64,000 nt of DNA from an uncultured Aquimonas sp. (GTDB lineage Bacteria; Pseudomonadota; Gammaproteobacteria; Xanthomonadales; Xanthomonadaceae), in NCBI RefSeq assembly GCF_937888285.1, contig NZ_CALART010000002.1, positions 11,992 through 75,991 of the forward strand, in the 5' to 3' direction. The notes under the pieces were generated by a model that was not told where the DNA came from, searched no databases, and saw only the letters and a list, made by a program, of their open reading frames with translations. This document shows, in pieces, positions 44,413 through 51,415 of this stretch; position 1 is the stretch's first letter, and each line of letters starts with the position of its first letter. The position numbers and the translations under genes were made by a program.

Positions 44413-44560
44413 CTCGCGTGATACCGATCGCCGCTGGCCCCTCTGCCCTTGCGCGAAGCGAGGCTGGTCGCTTGTCGGCCGCCGATGTCAGCCGATGCTC
44501 GCTGGAGCCCGAGCGGAGCGGAGGCGGGTGGGAGCAGGCACTGCGCCCTGCAAGCGTTCT

Positions 44561-44600
44561 ACCCCTCTCCCCCGACCCCTCTCCCACAAGGGGAGAGGGG
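44561..44600. repeat. CCCCTCTCCC hairpin repeat
   Basis: Arms CCCCTCTCCC (44576-44585) and GGGAGAGGGG (44591-44600) enclose ACAAG, preceded by a further CCCCTCTCC copy at 44562-44570. This class of C-rich hairpin is scattered in intergenic DNA of Xanthomonadaceae. On either strand it could act as a terminator, but no T-run follows. Confidence 0.65.
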
Positions 44601-44624
44601 AGATTCGCAGGCACAAGTACAGAT

Positions 44625-44711
44625 AGGAGGCTCGCACTCAGTGGAGGAGAGGGGAGATCCGAGGGCAGAGGGAGACAGGAGGCTCATCTCGGTGGATGAG
44701 AGGGGAGGTCC
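44625..44711. repeat. Imperfect 52-base-spaced tandem repeat
   Basis: Two related units, 44625-44660 and 44677-44711, share AGGAGGCTC, GTGGA, GAGAGGGGAG and TCC blocks. Purine strand bias is strong. The tract continues the repeat-rich gap between the acyltransferase and acyl-CoA dehydrogenase genes and has no coding signal. Confidence 0.5.
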
Positions 44712-44817
44712 ACACTCACTGCTCAGGGCGCGCGAGTCGCGGCTGTCCATGCCTTGATCCAGCAGGCCGCAGGCGATGGCCGATCAAGCCCAACGCCCGC
44801 GACAACCCGCTCCAACA

Positions 44818-44845
44818 AATCCCGAATCCCCACTCCCGAATCCCG
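44818..44845. repeat. GGGATTCGG array (complementary orientation)
   Basis: AATCCCGAATCCCCACTCCCGAATCCCGG units lie directly after the acyl-CoA dehydrogenase stop, reading GGGATTCGGGA on the minus strand. It is the same class as the arrays at 20017-20050 and 22953-22992. Confidence 0.6.
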
Positions 44846-44851
44846 GCTCTC

Positions 44852-46639
44852 TCAAAACATCTCTTCGCCAATCGCCATCAGGCTGTCCGCACCCGCGCGC
44901 GCCGCGCGGAAGTGGTAGGCCGTCTCCGGCAGAAGGCGGCTGAAGTAGAAGCGGGCGGTGTGCAGCTTGCCGGCGTAGAAGGCGTCGCCGCTGTCCTTCT
45001 TTTCCAGCGCCACGCGGGCCATGCGCGCCCAGAAGTAGCCGTAGACCAGATGGCCGACGATGCGCAGGTAGTGGGTGGCGGCTGCACCCACTTCGTCCGG
45101 GTTGCTCATGGCCTTGCCGCCCAGCTCCATGGTGAGCTGGGTGAGCTTCTGGCCGAGTTCGGCCAGCGGCGCGATGAACTCCGCCATGCCCGGATAGGCC
45201 TGCTCGGCCTCGGCGAACTTGGCGATCAGGGCGCCGAACCGCTGCAGGCGCTTGCCGCCGTCGCCCAGCACCTTGCGGGCCAGCAGGTCCAGCGACTGGA
45301 TGCCGTTGGTGCCCTCGTAGATCATGTTGATGCGGGCATCGCGCAGGTACTGGCTCATGCCCCATTCCTCGATGTAGCCGTGGCCGCCGAACACCTGCTG
45401 CGCGAGCGTGTTGGTCTCCCAGGTGTTGTCGGTGATGAACGCCTTGACGATCGGCGTCAGCAGGGCGACCAGATCGGCGGCCTCTTCGCGCACGGCGGCA
45501 TCCGGATGCGAAAGTTCGCGGTCGATCATCTGCGCGATCCAGGTCGTGAACGCGCGGCCACCTTCGGTGTAGGCCTTTGCAGTCAGCAGCATGCGGCGCA
45601 CGTCGGGGTGCACGATGATCGGATCCGCGGCCTTGTCCGGGCGCTTCGGCCCCGTCGCCGAGCGGCTCTGCAGGCGGTCGCGCGCGTAGGCCACCGCGTT
45701 CTGGTAGGCGGCTTCGGCCAGGCCCAGCGACTGCATGCCCACGCCCAGACGCGCGGAATTCATCATCACGAACATCGCGTTCAGGCCGCGGTTCGGCTCA
45801 CCGATCATCCAGCCGGTGGCGTCGTCGAGATTCATCACGCAGGTGGCATTGCCGTGGATGCCCATCTTGTGTTCGATCGAGCCGGCCTTGATGCCATTGC
45901 GCGCGCCGAGGCTGCCGTCCGCGTTCGGCACGAACTTCGGCACCAGGAACAGCGAGATGCCCTTGGTGCCGGCCGGGGCGTCCGGCAGGCGCGCCAGCAC
46001 CAGGTGCAGGATGTTCTCGGCCAAGTCGTGCTCGCCGGCCGAGATGAAGATCTTGGTGCCAGAGAGACGATAGCTGTCGTCGCCGTTTGGCTCGGCGCGG
46101 GTGCGCAGGATGCCGAGATCGGTGCCGCAATGCGGCTCGGTGAGGCACATGGTGCCGGTCCATTCGCCGGAGACGATCTTCGGCAGGTACAGATCCTTCT
46201 GGGCCTGACTGCCGTGCGCCTTGATGCATTCGTAGGCCGAGTGCGACAGGCCCGCATACATCAGCCAGGCCTGATTGGCCGAGTTGTACATCTCGTAGAC
46301 GGAATTGTTCAGCACGATCGGCAGGCCCTGGCCGCCATAGGCCGGATCGCAGGCCAACGAAGGCCAGCCGGCCTCCACGTACTGCTGGTAGGCAGCCTTG
46401 AAGCCGGGCGGGGAAGTCACCACGCCGTCACCGTGATAGGTGCAGCCCTCGCGATCGCCGATGGCATTGAGTGGGTGGATGACGTTGGCGGCGAACTTGC
46501 CGGCTTCTTCCAGCACCGCGTTCAGCATCTCCGCGTCGACTGCCTCGTAGGCCGGAAGCGCCTTCAGCTCGGTTTCCGCATCCAGCAGCTCGAACAGGAC
46601 GAAGCGCATGTCACGCAGGGGGGCGGTGTAGCTGGGCAT
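44852..46639 (-). CDS. Acyl-CoA dehydrogenase (long, C-terminal-domain type)
   Basis: A 595-residue flavoprotein of fatty-acid beta-oxidation. Core motifs are MCLTEPHCGTDLG (FAD/substrate binding), LSGTKIFISAGEHD, the middle-domain HKMGIHGNATC, QVFGGHGYIEEWG and MIYEGTNGIQ, where the Glu is the catalytic base position of this subgroup. An extra C-terminal helical domain of about 130 residues places it in the larger AcdA/DmdC-like class. That class acts on acyl-CoAs including 3-methylmercaptopropionyl-CoA; the exact substrate is unknown. A promoter and operator-like palindromes lie upstream, pointing to fatty-acid control. Confidence 0.9.
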   Translation of the reverse strand: MPSYTAPLRDMRFVLFELLDAETELKALPAYEAVDAEMLNAVLEEAGKFAANVIHPLNAIGDREGCTYHGDGVVTSPPGFKAAYQQYVEAGWPSLACDPAYGGQGLPIVLNNSVYEMYNSANQAWLMYAGLSHSAYECIKAHGSQAQKDLYLPKIVSGEWTGTMCLTEPHCGTDLGILRTRAEPNGDDSYRLSGTKIFISAGEHDLAENILHLVLARLPDAPAGTKGISLFLVPKFVPNADGSLGARNGIKAGSIEHKMGIHGNATCVMNLDDATGWMIGEPNRGLNAMFVMMNSARLGVGMQSLGLAEAAYQNAVAYARDRLQSRSATGPKRPDKAADPIIVHPDVRRMLLTAKAYTEGGRAFTTWIAQMIDRELSHPDAAVREEAADLVALLTPIVKAFITDNTWETNTLAQQVFGGHGYIEEWGMSQYLRDARINMIYEGTNGIQSLDLLARKVLGDGGKRLQRFGALIAKFAEAEQAYPGMAEFIAPLAELGQKLTQLTMELGGKAMSNPDEVGAAATHYLRIVGHLVYGYFWARMARVALEKKDSGDAFYAGKLHTARFYFSRLLPETAYHFRAARAGADSLMAIGEEMF

Positions 46640-46686
46640 GGTCGAACTCCGGCAGGCCTTGGGGAGGCGACCGCGGGCGATTTCGC

Positions 46687-46702
46687 CATACGCGGCCGTA
46701 TG
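46687..46702. promoter_or_regulatory. CATACG palindrome at the acyl-CoA dehydrogenase start site
   Basis: CATACG and CGTATG arms surround CGGC. Relative to the predicted promoter at 46715-46743 the dyad covers about +6 to +21, where a repressor such as a TetR-family protein would block elongation. The binding protein is unknown. Confidence 0.4.
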
Positions 46703-46714
46703 TTTTCGCCGCGA

Positions 46715-46743
46715 AGTATGCCGGAGACGCGAGCTGCTGTCAG
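46715..46743 (-). promoter_or_regulatory. Sigma-70 promoter for the acyl-CoA dehydrogenase gene
   Basis: On the minus strand CTGACA (46738-46743) and CATACT (46715-46720) are 17 bases apart, matching five and four of six consensus positions. The predicted start near 46708 leaves a leader of about 70 bases. Confidence 0.55.
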
Positions 46744-46788
46744 CGCGGAAAGCGTGAAACCCTTTGGGAATCAGAAGTTTCGATCAGT

Positions 46789-46802
46789 GAAACAAGCGTT
46801 TG
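46789..46802. promoter_or_regulatory. PsrA/TetR-like fatty-acid regulator site
   Basis: GAAACAAGCGTTTG fits the PsrA pattern (G/C)AAAC-N4-GTTT(G/C) and shares AACGCTTGTT with DesT-type sites on the other strand. It lies about 46 bases upstream of the -35 element of the acyl-CoA dehydrogenase promoter. The match is by recollection of the consensus; no such regulator is in the window. Confidence 0.35.
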
Positions 46803-46865
46803 AAAGCGCGCGCTTGCGATTGGGACTGACGCCATGACCGAATCGAAGCCGAAGCCGATGTGCGC

Positions 46866-46966
46866 GTAGGGTGCGCCTGTGGCGCACCTGCAGTTTCGAG
46901 AGACGCGAATCCCCGACCGAAGCCCAAGCCTGCGCGTGGATGTGGTGCGCGACACGCGCACCCTAC
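46866..46966. repeat. REP-like inverted repeat GTAGGGTGCGC
   Basis: GTAGGGTGCGC (46866-46876) is the exact reverse complement of 46956-46966, about 80 bases away. The motif family resembles the TAGGGTG-ended unit at 34870. It lies in the 560-base gap 46640-47199, which holds regulatory sites and repeats but no gene. Confidence 0.65.
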
Positions 46967-47019
46967 AGGGCTTCGCTTCCGTGCTTCTGGGGCTGAGCCA
47001 TCCATGTCGGTCGACTCCC

Positions 47020-47186
47020 GCCCGCGCATCCATGCGCGGGCCTGATTCGATGTGCGGCCTGCGCTTCAACGCAGTCCGCACGCACATAAGTGTCGAAGGG
47101 CTGAGCCGTCCATGGCGAGGTGCGCCCGCCCGCGCATCCTTGCGCGGGCCTAGCCAGCCGCTGGGTCCGCCATTCAAGGCGGACCC
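47020..47186. repeat. Cluster of strong hairpins downstream of the ABC permease gene
   Basis: Two near-identical hairpins with GCCCGCGCA arms (47020-47041, 47128-47149) are embedded in tandem units that both begin CTGAGCC-TCCATG. Between them is an imperfect TGCGG-CTGCG dyad (47053-47080). A third hairpin with GGGTCCGCC arms (47163-47186) lies 14 bases past the permease stop and may terminate the ABC operon, though no U-tract follows. The style recalls the elements at 16012 and 26688. Confidence 0.55.
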
Positions 47187-47199
47187 AAAGCGCGACTGG

Positions 47200-48180
47200 C
47201 TAGCCCTCATCCCGCCAGCGGCGGAGGCGGGTGGCGAGGGCGATCATGGCCACGCCTGCCGCGGCGCCGATCCACAGGTTGAGCGAGGCCAGGGCCTGGC
47301 CCATCAGGTTCCAGCCGAAGGTGCTGGTGACGTTCTGCAGATCAGCGCCATCAACCAGAATGGACGGATCAGTGACTGCGAGATGCAATGGGAAACTTCC
47401 TGGCAGAACGCCCAGCAGGATCCGCATGACGACGTGCTTCCAGTACGCCGTGTACTCCAGATTGATCACGCTCAGCAGGTCGAACCAGTTCAGCAGCAGT
47501 CCGATCGAGACCGGCACCAGCAGCGCCCAGAGGAAGGGCTTGCTGCGCGCGAAGGCGGAGACCAGCAGCAGCCAGCCGATGGTTGGCAGGGCCCACAGCG
47601 CATTGATTGGCACGTTCGCCAGCATCTGGCCCCAGACATTCAGCAGGGACACCGGTCCCCACAGCACGGTCAGCGGATTGATGCCGTGGAACAGCACATA
47701 CAGGCTCAGCAGGATCAGCAGGGCGAACTGCAGCACCATCGCGATCAGCGTCGACAGGATCGGAGCGAGCAGGGCTGCCGCCAGCACCTTCGACAGCACC
47801 ATCGAGCCGTCCGACAGCGGCAGCGACTTCCAGAACAGCACGCTGCGGTCGCGGCGATCGTCATACAGGGCGCCGAGCAGGTAGAAGAACACCACGAAGA
47901 ACAGGATGAACTGCAGCAGCCCCGACATCGAGAACAGGGCCATGTCGAGCGCTGAACCCAGGGTCTGCAGTTCCGTTTCCGAGAGGCGCTCGGTGAGTCG
48001 CTTCAGCGGAATGCCGATCTGGATGTCACCGGTGAATTTCTTGCGGAACACCTCGGCGGTGATCAGCCCCATCACCGTCAGCAGCAGGGTGATCCCGGCG
48101 CCGATCGCCGGCGCCCAGAAGAAGCCGCCGCGGTTCTCCCAGTACTCTCGCCTCAGCAGCCAGGGCAGGGTGGTCTTCAT
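47200..48180 (-). CDS. ABC-2 type transporter permease
   Basis: A 326-residue integral membrane protein with about six hydrophobic segments. It begins with the typical ABC-2 N-terminus (LLRREYWENRGGFFWAPAIGAGITLLL) and has a large polar loop (residues about 45-75) before the remaining helices. LYDDRRDRSVLFWKSLPLSD is the conserved coupling-region motif of the YtrC/ABC-2 class. Start overlaps the ATPase stop (ATGA). It is the last gene of a GntR-controlled operon. Substrate unknown; family members often act in export or envelope stress. Confidence 0.87.
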   Translation of the reverse strand: MKTTLPWLLRREYWENRGGFFWAPAIGAGITLLLTVMGLITAEVFRKKFTGDIQIGIPLKRLTERLSETELQTLGSALDMALFSMSGLLQFILFFVVFFYLLGALYDDRRDRSVLFWKSLPLSDGSMVLSKVLAAALLAPILSTLIAMVLQFALLILLSLYVLFHGINPLTVLWGPVSLLNVWGQMLANVPINALWALPTIGWLLLVSAFARSKPFLWALLVPVSIGLLLNWFDLLSVINLEYTAYWKHVVMRILLGVLPGSFPLHLAVTDPSILVDGADLQNVTSTFGWNLMGQALASLNLWIGAAAGVAMIALATRLRRWRDEG

Positions 48181-49034
48181 GCGTAGGTTCCTTTCATGGT
48201 GGCCACGAAGATGTCGGCGACGCCGGGGGTGCGGATTTCGCCCATGCGGCTCAGCGCGGCGCGGTCGGCGCCGTCGAACAGGAAGATGCTCTTGCCGAAG
48301 ACCTGGCGCTCATCGAGCGGCTTCATGGCGCGACAGGTCTCGACGTGCTCGGCGCCGACCATCACTTCGGTGAAGCGCTCGCCCACATCCTCCATGCTCG
48401 ATGACAGGCTGACCTCGCCGTCGCGGATGAAGATCAGGTCGGTGAGGATGTGCTCGATCTCCTCGACCTGATGGGTGGTGACAATGATCGTCTTGTCGTG
48501 GTCGAAGTAGTCGTTCAGCAGGTGCTGGTAGAAGGCCTTGCGGTACAGGATGTCGAGGCCCAGGGTGGGTTCGTCCAGCACCAGCAGGCGTGCGTCGATG
48601 GCCATCACCAGGGCCAGGTGCAGCTGCACCACCATGCCCTTGGACATGGTCTTGACCTTCATGTCCGGCGTCAGCTTGGTCGCCTTGAGGAAGGCTTCGC
48701 ACTTGTCGCGCGAGAAGCGCGGATGCACGCCTTCGACGAAGTCGATCGCCTCACGCACGCGGATCCAGCGCGGCAGCACCGCGACATCTGCGATGAAGCA
48801 GACGTCCTGCATCAGCTGGTTGCGCTGGGTGCGCGGGTCGAGGCCCAGCACGCTGAGCTCGCCCTCGTACGGGGCAAGCCCCAGGATCGCCTTCAGCGCC
48901 GTCGTCTTGCCGGCGCCGTTGGGGCCAATCAGGCCGACGATGCGGCCGGCTTCAATACTGAAGTTCAGCCCCTTCAGCGCCGTGGTCTTGCCGTAGGTCT
49001 TGCTGAGACCGCGTGCGGTGATGACCGTGCTCAT
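48177..49034 (-). CDS. ABC transporter ATP-binding protein
   Basis: A 285-residue cytoplasmic ATPase. Walker A GPNGAGKTT is at 37-45, Walker B LLVLDEPTLGLD, and the H-loop TTHQ follows. The signature is MSKGM rather than LSGGQ, as is usual in the YtrB/ABC-2 subgroup. The start at 49034 opens on STVITARGLSKTYG and overlaps the GntR stop by four bases. It energises the downstream permease. Confidence 0.9.
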   Translation of the reverse strand: MSTVITARGLSKTYGKTTALKGLNFSIEAGRIVGLIGPNGAGKTTALKAILGLAPYEGELSVLGLDPRTQRNQLMQDVCFIADVAVLPRWIRVREAIDFVEGVHPRFSRDKCEAFLKATKLTPDMKVKTMSKGMVVQLHLALVMAIDARLLVLDEPTLGLDILYRKAFYQHLLNDYFDHDKTIIVTTHQVEEIEHILTDLIFIRDGEVSLSSSMEDVGERFTEVMVGAEHVETCRAMKPLDERQVFGKSIFLFDGADRAALSRMGEIRTPGVADIFVATMKGTYA

Positions 49035-49402
49035 GCCGATTCCTCCGTGTCCGGGCTGCGTTTCATGAGTTCTTCGAGCTTCAGGCCCAGCTGCTCGATG
49101 CGCGCCAGCAGAGCCGGCCACTCTTCCCTGAGGAAGCGCTGACGCTCGCTCGCAAGCAGCTTTTCTGGGGCGCCATCCGTGACGTACATGCCAAGTCCTC
49201 GACGTTTCTCGACCAGGGATTCGTCCACCAGCTCCTGGTAGGCGCGGGAGACGGTGATGGGGTTCAGCTGGAAGTCCGCGGCTACCTGGCGCACCGAGGG
49301 CAGGGCGTCACCCGGCTTGAGCGAGCCATCGAGCAGCATGCCGATGACCTTCTCCTTCAGCTGCAGATAGATCGGTGTGGTCTCGTTCCAGATCACGCTC
49401 AT
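49031..49402 (-). CDS. GntR-family regulator, YtrA subfamily
   Basis: A 123-residue DNA-binding repressor. A winged HTH (about 10-75; PIYLQLKEKVIGMLLDGSLKPGDALPSVRQVAADFQLNPITVSRAYQEL) is followed by a short helical tail (LARIEQLGLKLEELM) for dimerisation, with no large effector domain. That layout is the YtrA type, which commonly sits in front of the ABC genes it controls. It overlaps the ATPase gene and lies two bases after the small membrane gene. An operator-like dyad is present at the operon promoter. Confidence 0.9.
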   Translation of the reverse strand: MSVIWNETTPIYLQLKEKVIGMLLDGSLKPGDALPSVRQVAADFQLNPITVSRAYQELVDESLVEKRRGLGMYVTDGAPEKLLASERQRFLREEWPALLARIEQLGLKLEELMKRSPDTEESA

Positions 49403-49404
49403 GC

Positions 49405-49668
49405 TCAGATCTCCTGATCGGCCTCGCGGGGGGCGTTGCCGGGCATGTAAGGCAGGGTCATGCGTAGTCGCAGACTGCCTGGTGCGGCAATCTCGGGGAG
49501 TGGCGCGGCAGAGGTTTCAATCGTCGCCGACTGCATCGCGGCGCCCGGATAGACCGAAGGCGGGCCCGGATGCAGGGCGACCAGGGTCGCCACCAGGCCG
49601 CTGTACAGGAGCGCCATCACGAGGCTGATGCCGAGGTTGGGCGCTGGGGTGGCTGTGCTGGGCTTCAT
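49405..49668 (-). CDS. Small single-pass membrane protein, first gene of the YtrA operon
   Basis: An 87-residue protein with one transmembrane helix (residues about 13-32, LGISLVMALLYSGLVATLVAL) and a Pro/Ala-rich exported or cytoplasmic tail ending RMTLPYMPGNAPREADQEI. The start has AGGAG six bases upstream. No family is recognised. Its place at the head of the GntR-ABC operon suggests an accessory or sensing role for the transporter. Confidence 0.65.
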   Translation of the reverse strand: MKPSTATPAPNLGISLVMALLYSGLVATLVALHPGPPSVYPGAAMQSATIETSAAPLPEIAAPGSLRLRMTLPYMPGNAPREADQEI

Positions 49669-49697
49669 GGGGCGCTCCTGCCGGCTGGGGCGGGGTG

Positions 49698-49719
49698 GTG
49701 TTGTAGTTGACTATAACAC
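49698..49719. promoter_or_regulatory. Operator-like dyad for the GntR/YtrA regulator
   Basis: A 22-base imperfect palindrome with outer arms GTGTT and AACAC and inner arms TAGT and ACTA; nine of eleven pairs are symmetric. It contains the -10 hexamer of the operon promoter, so binding would exclude RNA polymerase. YtrA regulators bind such dyads at their own promoters. Confidence 0.68.
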
Positions 49720-49737
49720 TAGATTTCGAGCTGTCAA
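49710..49737 (-). promoter_or_regulatory. Sigma-70 promoter of the YtrA/ABC operon
   Basis: On the minus strand TTGACA (49732-49737) and TATAGT (49710-49715) are 16 bases apart. The AT-rich stretch stands out in GC-rich surroundings. Predicted start near 49703 gives a 35-base leader. Near-consensus strength plus the overlapping operator indicates a tightly repressed, inducible promoter. Confidence 0.8.
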
Positions 49738-49893
49738 GCCCGGCTCGGATTGCCGGCGCCGCCGTCCTGGCCTAGCCTTTAAGGCGGTCGCGGCCACGCC
49801 CGCGACCCGGAACCCCGAGATCTGCACGAACGCTGCCGATTTCTTCATCCCCAGACGGTGCCTTCGCCCGTCATCTCTCTACCGGAGCTCCCC

Positions 49894-50376
49894 ATGCAGA
49901 TTGCCGACCGCTGTGTCGTTTCCTTTCACTACACGCTGACCAACGACGCTGGCGAGGTCCTCGACAGCTCTTCTGGCCGCGAACCATTGGCCTACCTGCA
50001 TGGTGCAGGCAACATCGTGCCGGGGCTGGAGTCGGCGATGACCGGCCGCCAGGCGGGTGACAAGTTCAAGGTCGCGGTAGCGCCCGAAGAAGGCTACGGC
50101 GTGCACCACGAAGGCCTGGTCCAGCAGGTGCCGCGCGATGCCTTCGCCGGCGTCGATGAGGTGCAGGTCGGCATGGAGTTCCATGCGCAGGGGCCGCAAG
50201 GTCCGCTGGCTGTCACGGTCACCGCGGTCGAGGGCGATACCGTGACCATCGATGGCAACCATCCGCTGGCCGGGAAAACCCTCCATTTCGACATCGAGGT
50301 GAGTTCAGTGCGTGAGGCCTCGCTGGAGGAAACCCTGCACGGACACGTCCATGGCGCCGGCGGCGTGGAGCATTGA
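49894..50376 (+). CDS. FKBP-type peptidyl-prolyl isomerase, SlyD-like (second copy)
   Basis: A 160-residue isomerase/chaperone with the same layout as 22434-22913. CVVSFHYTLTNDAGEVLDSSSGREPLAYLHGAGNIVPGLESAM and VAPEEGYGVH flank the IF flap, followed by DGNHPLAGKTLHFDIEV. The tail LEETLHGHVHGAGGVEH closely matches that of the other copy, including three His residues. The two are clearly diverged paralogues. The ATG lies 11 bases after an ACCGGAG ribosome site. Confidence 0.88.
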   Translation: MQIADRCVVSFHYTLTNDAGEVLDSSSGREPLAYLHGAGNIVPGLESAMTGRQAGDKFKVAVAPEEGYGVHHEGLVQQVPRDAFAGVDEVQVGMEFHAQGPQGPLAVTVTAVEGDTVTIDGNHPLAGKTLHFDIEVSSVREASLEETLHGHVHGAGGVEH

Positions 50377-50473
50377 TCTTGAGCTCGTTGTTCTCAAGTG
50401 ACTGATCTGTAAGGATTTCACTCGCTGTCAAGCCTGTAAGATCTGCGCAGTCGCTTTGGTGTGAATGTTGGCG

Positions 50474-50479
50474 TATAGT
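50474..50479 (+). promoter_or_regulatory. Probable -10 element of the cold-shock gene
   Basis: TATAGT stands in a locally AT-richer stretch about 158 bases before the cold-shock start codon; the -35 is weak. Transcription near 50486 would give a leader of about 150 bases, in keeping with the long structured leaders of cspA-type messages. The leader 50486-50636 holds no gene. Confidence 0.5.
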
Positions 50480-50636
50480 GGCCCCGCTGTGTTTGCTGGG
50501 GTCACCGTGACTCGTGACCCGATGGTGTTGGTTCCACAACGTTCATCGCTTCACCTCGTGTCTTTCTCCGAGCAGACCCAGTAGGCGACCAAAAAAGTCG
50601 TCGCTTTCATTTCAATCAAGTCTCAAGGAGCAAGAC

Positions 50637-50846
50637 ATGTCTGATCGTCAGACTGGTACCGTGAAGTGGTTCAACGACGCCAAGGGTTTCGGCTTCATCA
50701 GCCGCCCGGACGGCGAGGACCTCTTCGTCCACTTCCGCGCCATCATGGGCACCGGCTTCAAGTCGCTGCAGGAAGGCCAGAGCGTGAGCTTCGTCGTGAC
50801 CAAGGGCCCGAAGGGCCTGCAGGCCGACCAGGTCCAGCCGCTGTAA
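50637..50846 (+). CDS. Cold-shock domain protein (CspA family)
   Basis: A 69-residue single-stranded nucleic-acid binding protein. GTVKWFNDAKGFGFISRPDG contains RNP1 (KGFGFI) and EDLFVHFRAI RNP2, and the protein is one OB fold. The ribosome site AAGGAG sits six bases before the ATG. A strong intrinsic terminator follows 24 bases after the stop, so it is monocistronic. It acts as an RNA chaperone; whether it is cold-induced cannot be read from sequence. Confidence 0.95.
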   Translation: MSDRQTGTVKWFNDAKGFGFISRPDGEDLFVHFRAIMGTGFKSLQEGQSVSFVVTKGPKGLQADQVQPL

Positions 50847-50870
50847 TCAGCAGTTCACCTGCCGATTCAA

Positions 50871-50903
50871 ACAAAGCCCCGGGAAACCGGGGCTTTGTTT
50901 TTT
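50871..50903 (+). terminator. Intrinsic terminator of the cold-shock gene
   Basis: Twelve-base arms ACAAAGCCCCGG and CCGGGGCTTTGT enclose GAAA, a stabilising tetraloop, followed by six T residues. This is the clearest Rho-independent terminator in the window. Confidence 0.95.
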
Positions 50904-50929
50904 CTGGTCCTTCATGGCTTCATGCGGGC

Positions 50930-51391
50930 ATGAAGCCATTGCTGATCCTGCACGCCGGAGACGCGCACGGCACGACGACACTGCTGGTGGATGCGTTCAG
51001 TGAGGGAGCCCGCAGCGCCGAGCCAGCACTGCCGCAGCGCCGGGTGCCGGCACTCACTGCCTCCGCCGACGTCCTGCTCGACGCTGGCGCGGTGCTGTTC
51101 GCCACGCCCGAGAAGTTTGGCTACATGGCGGGGGCGCTCAAGCACTATTTCGATCGGAGCTTCTACCAGCTCGAGGGGCGGGTCGCAGGGCTGGGCTACG
51201 TGCTCCTGGTCAGCGCCGGCAACGACGGGCGCGGTGCGGTCGACTCGGTGCAGCGCATCCTGCGCGGCCTCGCGCTGAAGCCGCTCGCCGAACCCCTGCG
51301 CGTCACAGGGCCGCCGACACCCGCGGACCTCGATGCGGCCCGCGAACTCGGCGCCGCCATCGCCGCGGGCCTCGTCTTGGGTATCTTCTGA
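50930..51391 (+). CDS. Flavodoxin-like / NAD(P)H-dependent FMN reductase-like protein
   Basis: A 153-residue protein with a flavodoxin-like fold. LLILHAGDAHGTTTLLVDAFSEGA is the phosphate-binding start; DAGAVLFATPEKFGYMAGALKHYFDR resembles the family's PEYNG/YMSGALK segment; VLLVSAGNDGRGAVDSVQRILRGL follows. The ATG at 50930 lies after the cold-shock terminator. The gene ends 24 bases before yceH on the same strand. Flavin binding and substrate are inferred. Confidence 0.7.
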   Translation: MKPLLILHAGDAHGTTTLLVDAFSEGARSAEPALPQRRVPALTASADVLLDAGAVLFATPEKFGYMAGALKHYFDRSFYQLEGRVAGLGYVLLVSAGNDGRGAVDSVQRILRGLALKPLAEPLRVTGPPTPADLDAARELGAAIAAGLVLGIF

Positions 51392-51415
51392 TTCGCCACC
51401 GACCAAGGACGTGCC

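Noticed and set aside
46740..47210. Open frame of 156 codons on the minus strand with repeated 'DARAG-x-DRHGWLS' phrases
   Set aside because: The phrases are translations of the tandem hairpin repeat; no ribosome site or conserved protein. Kept as a repeat.
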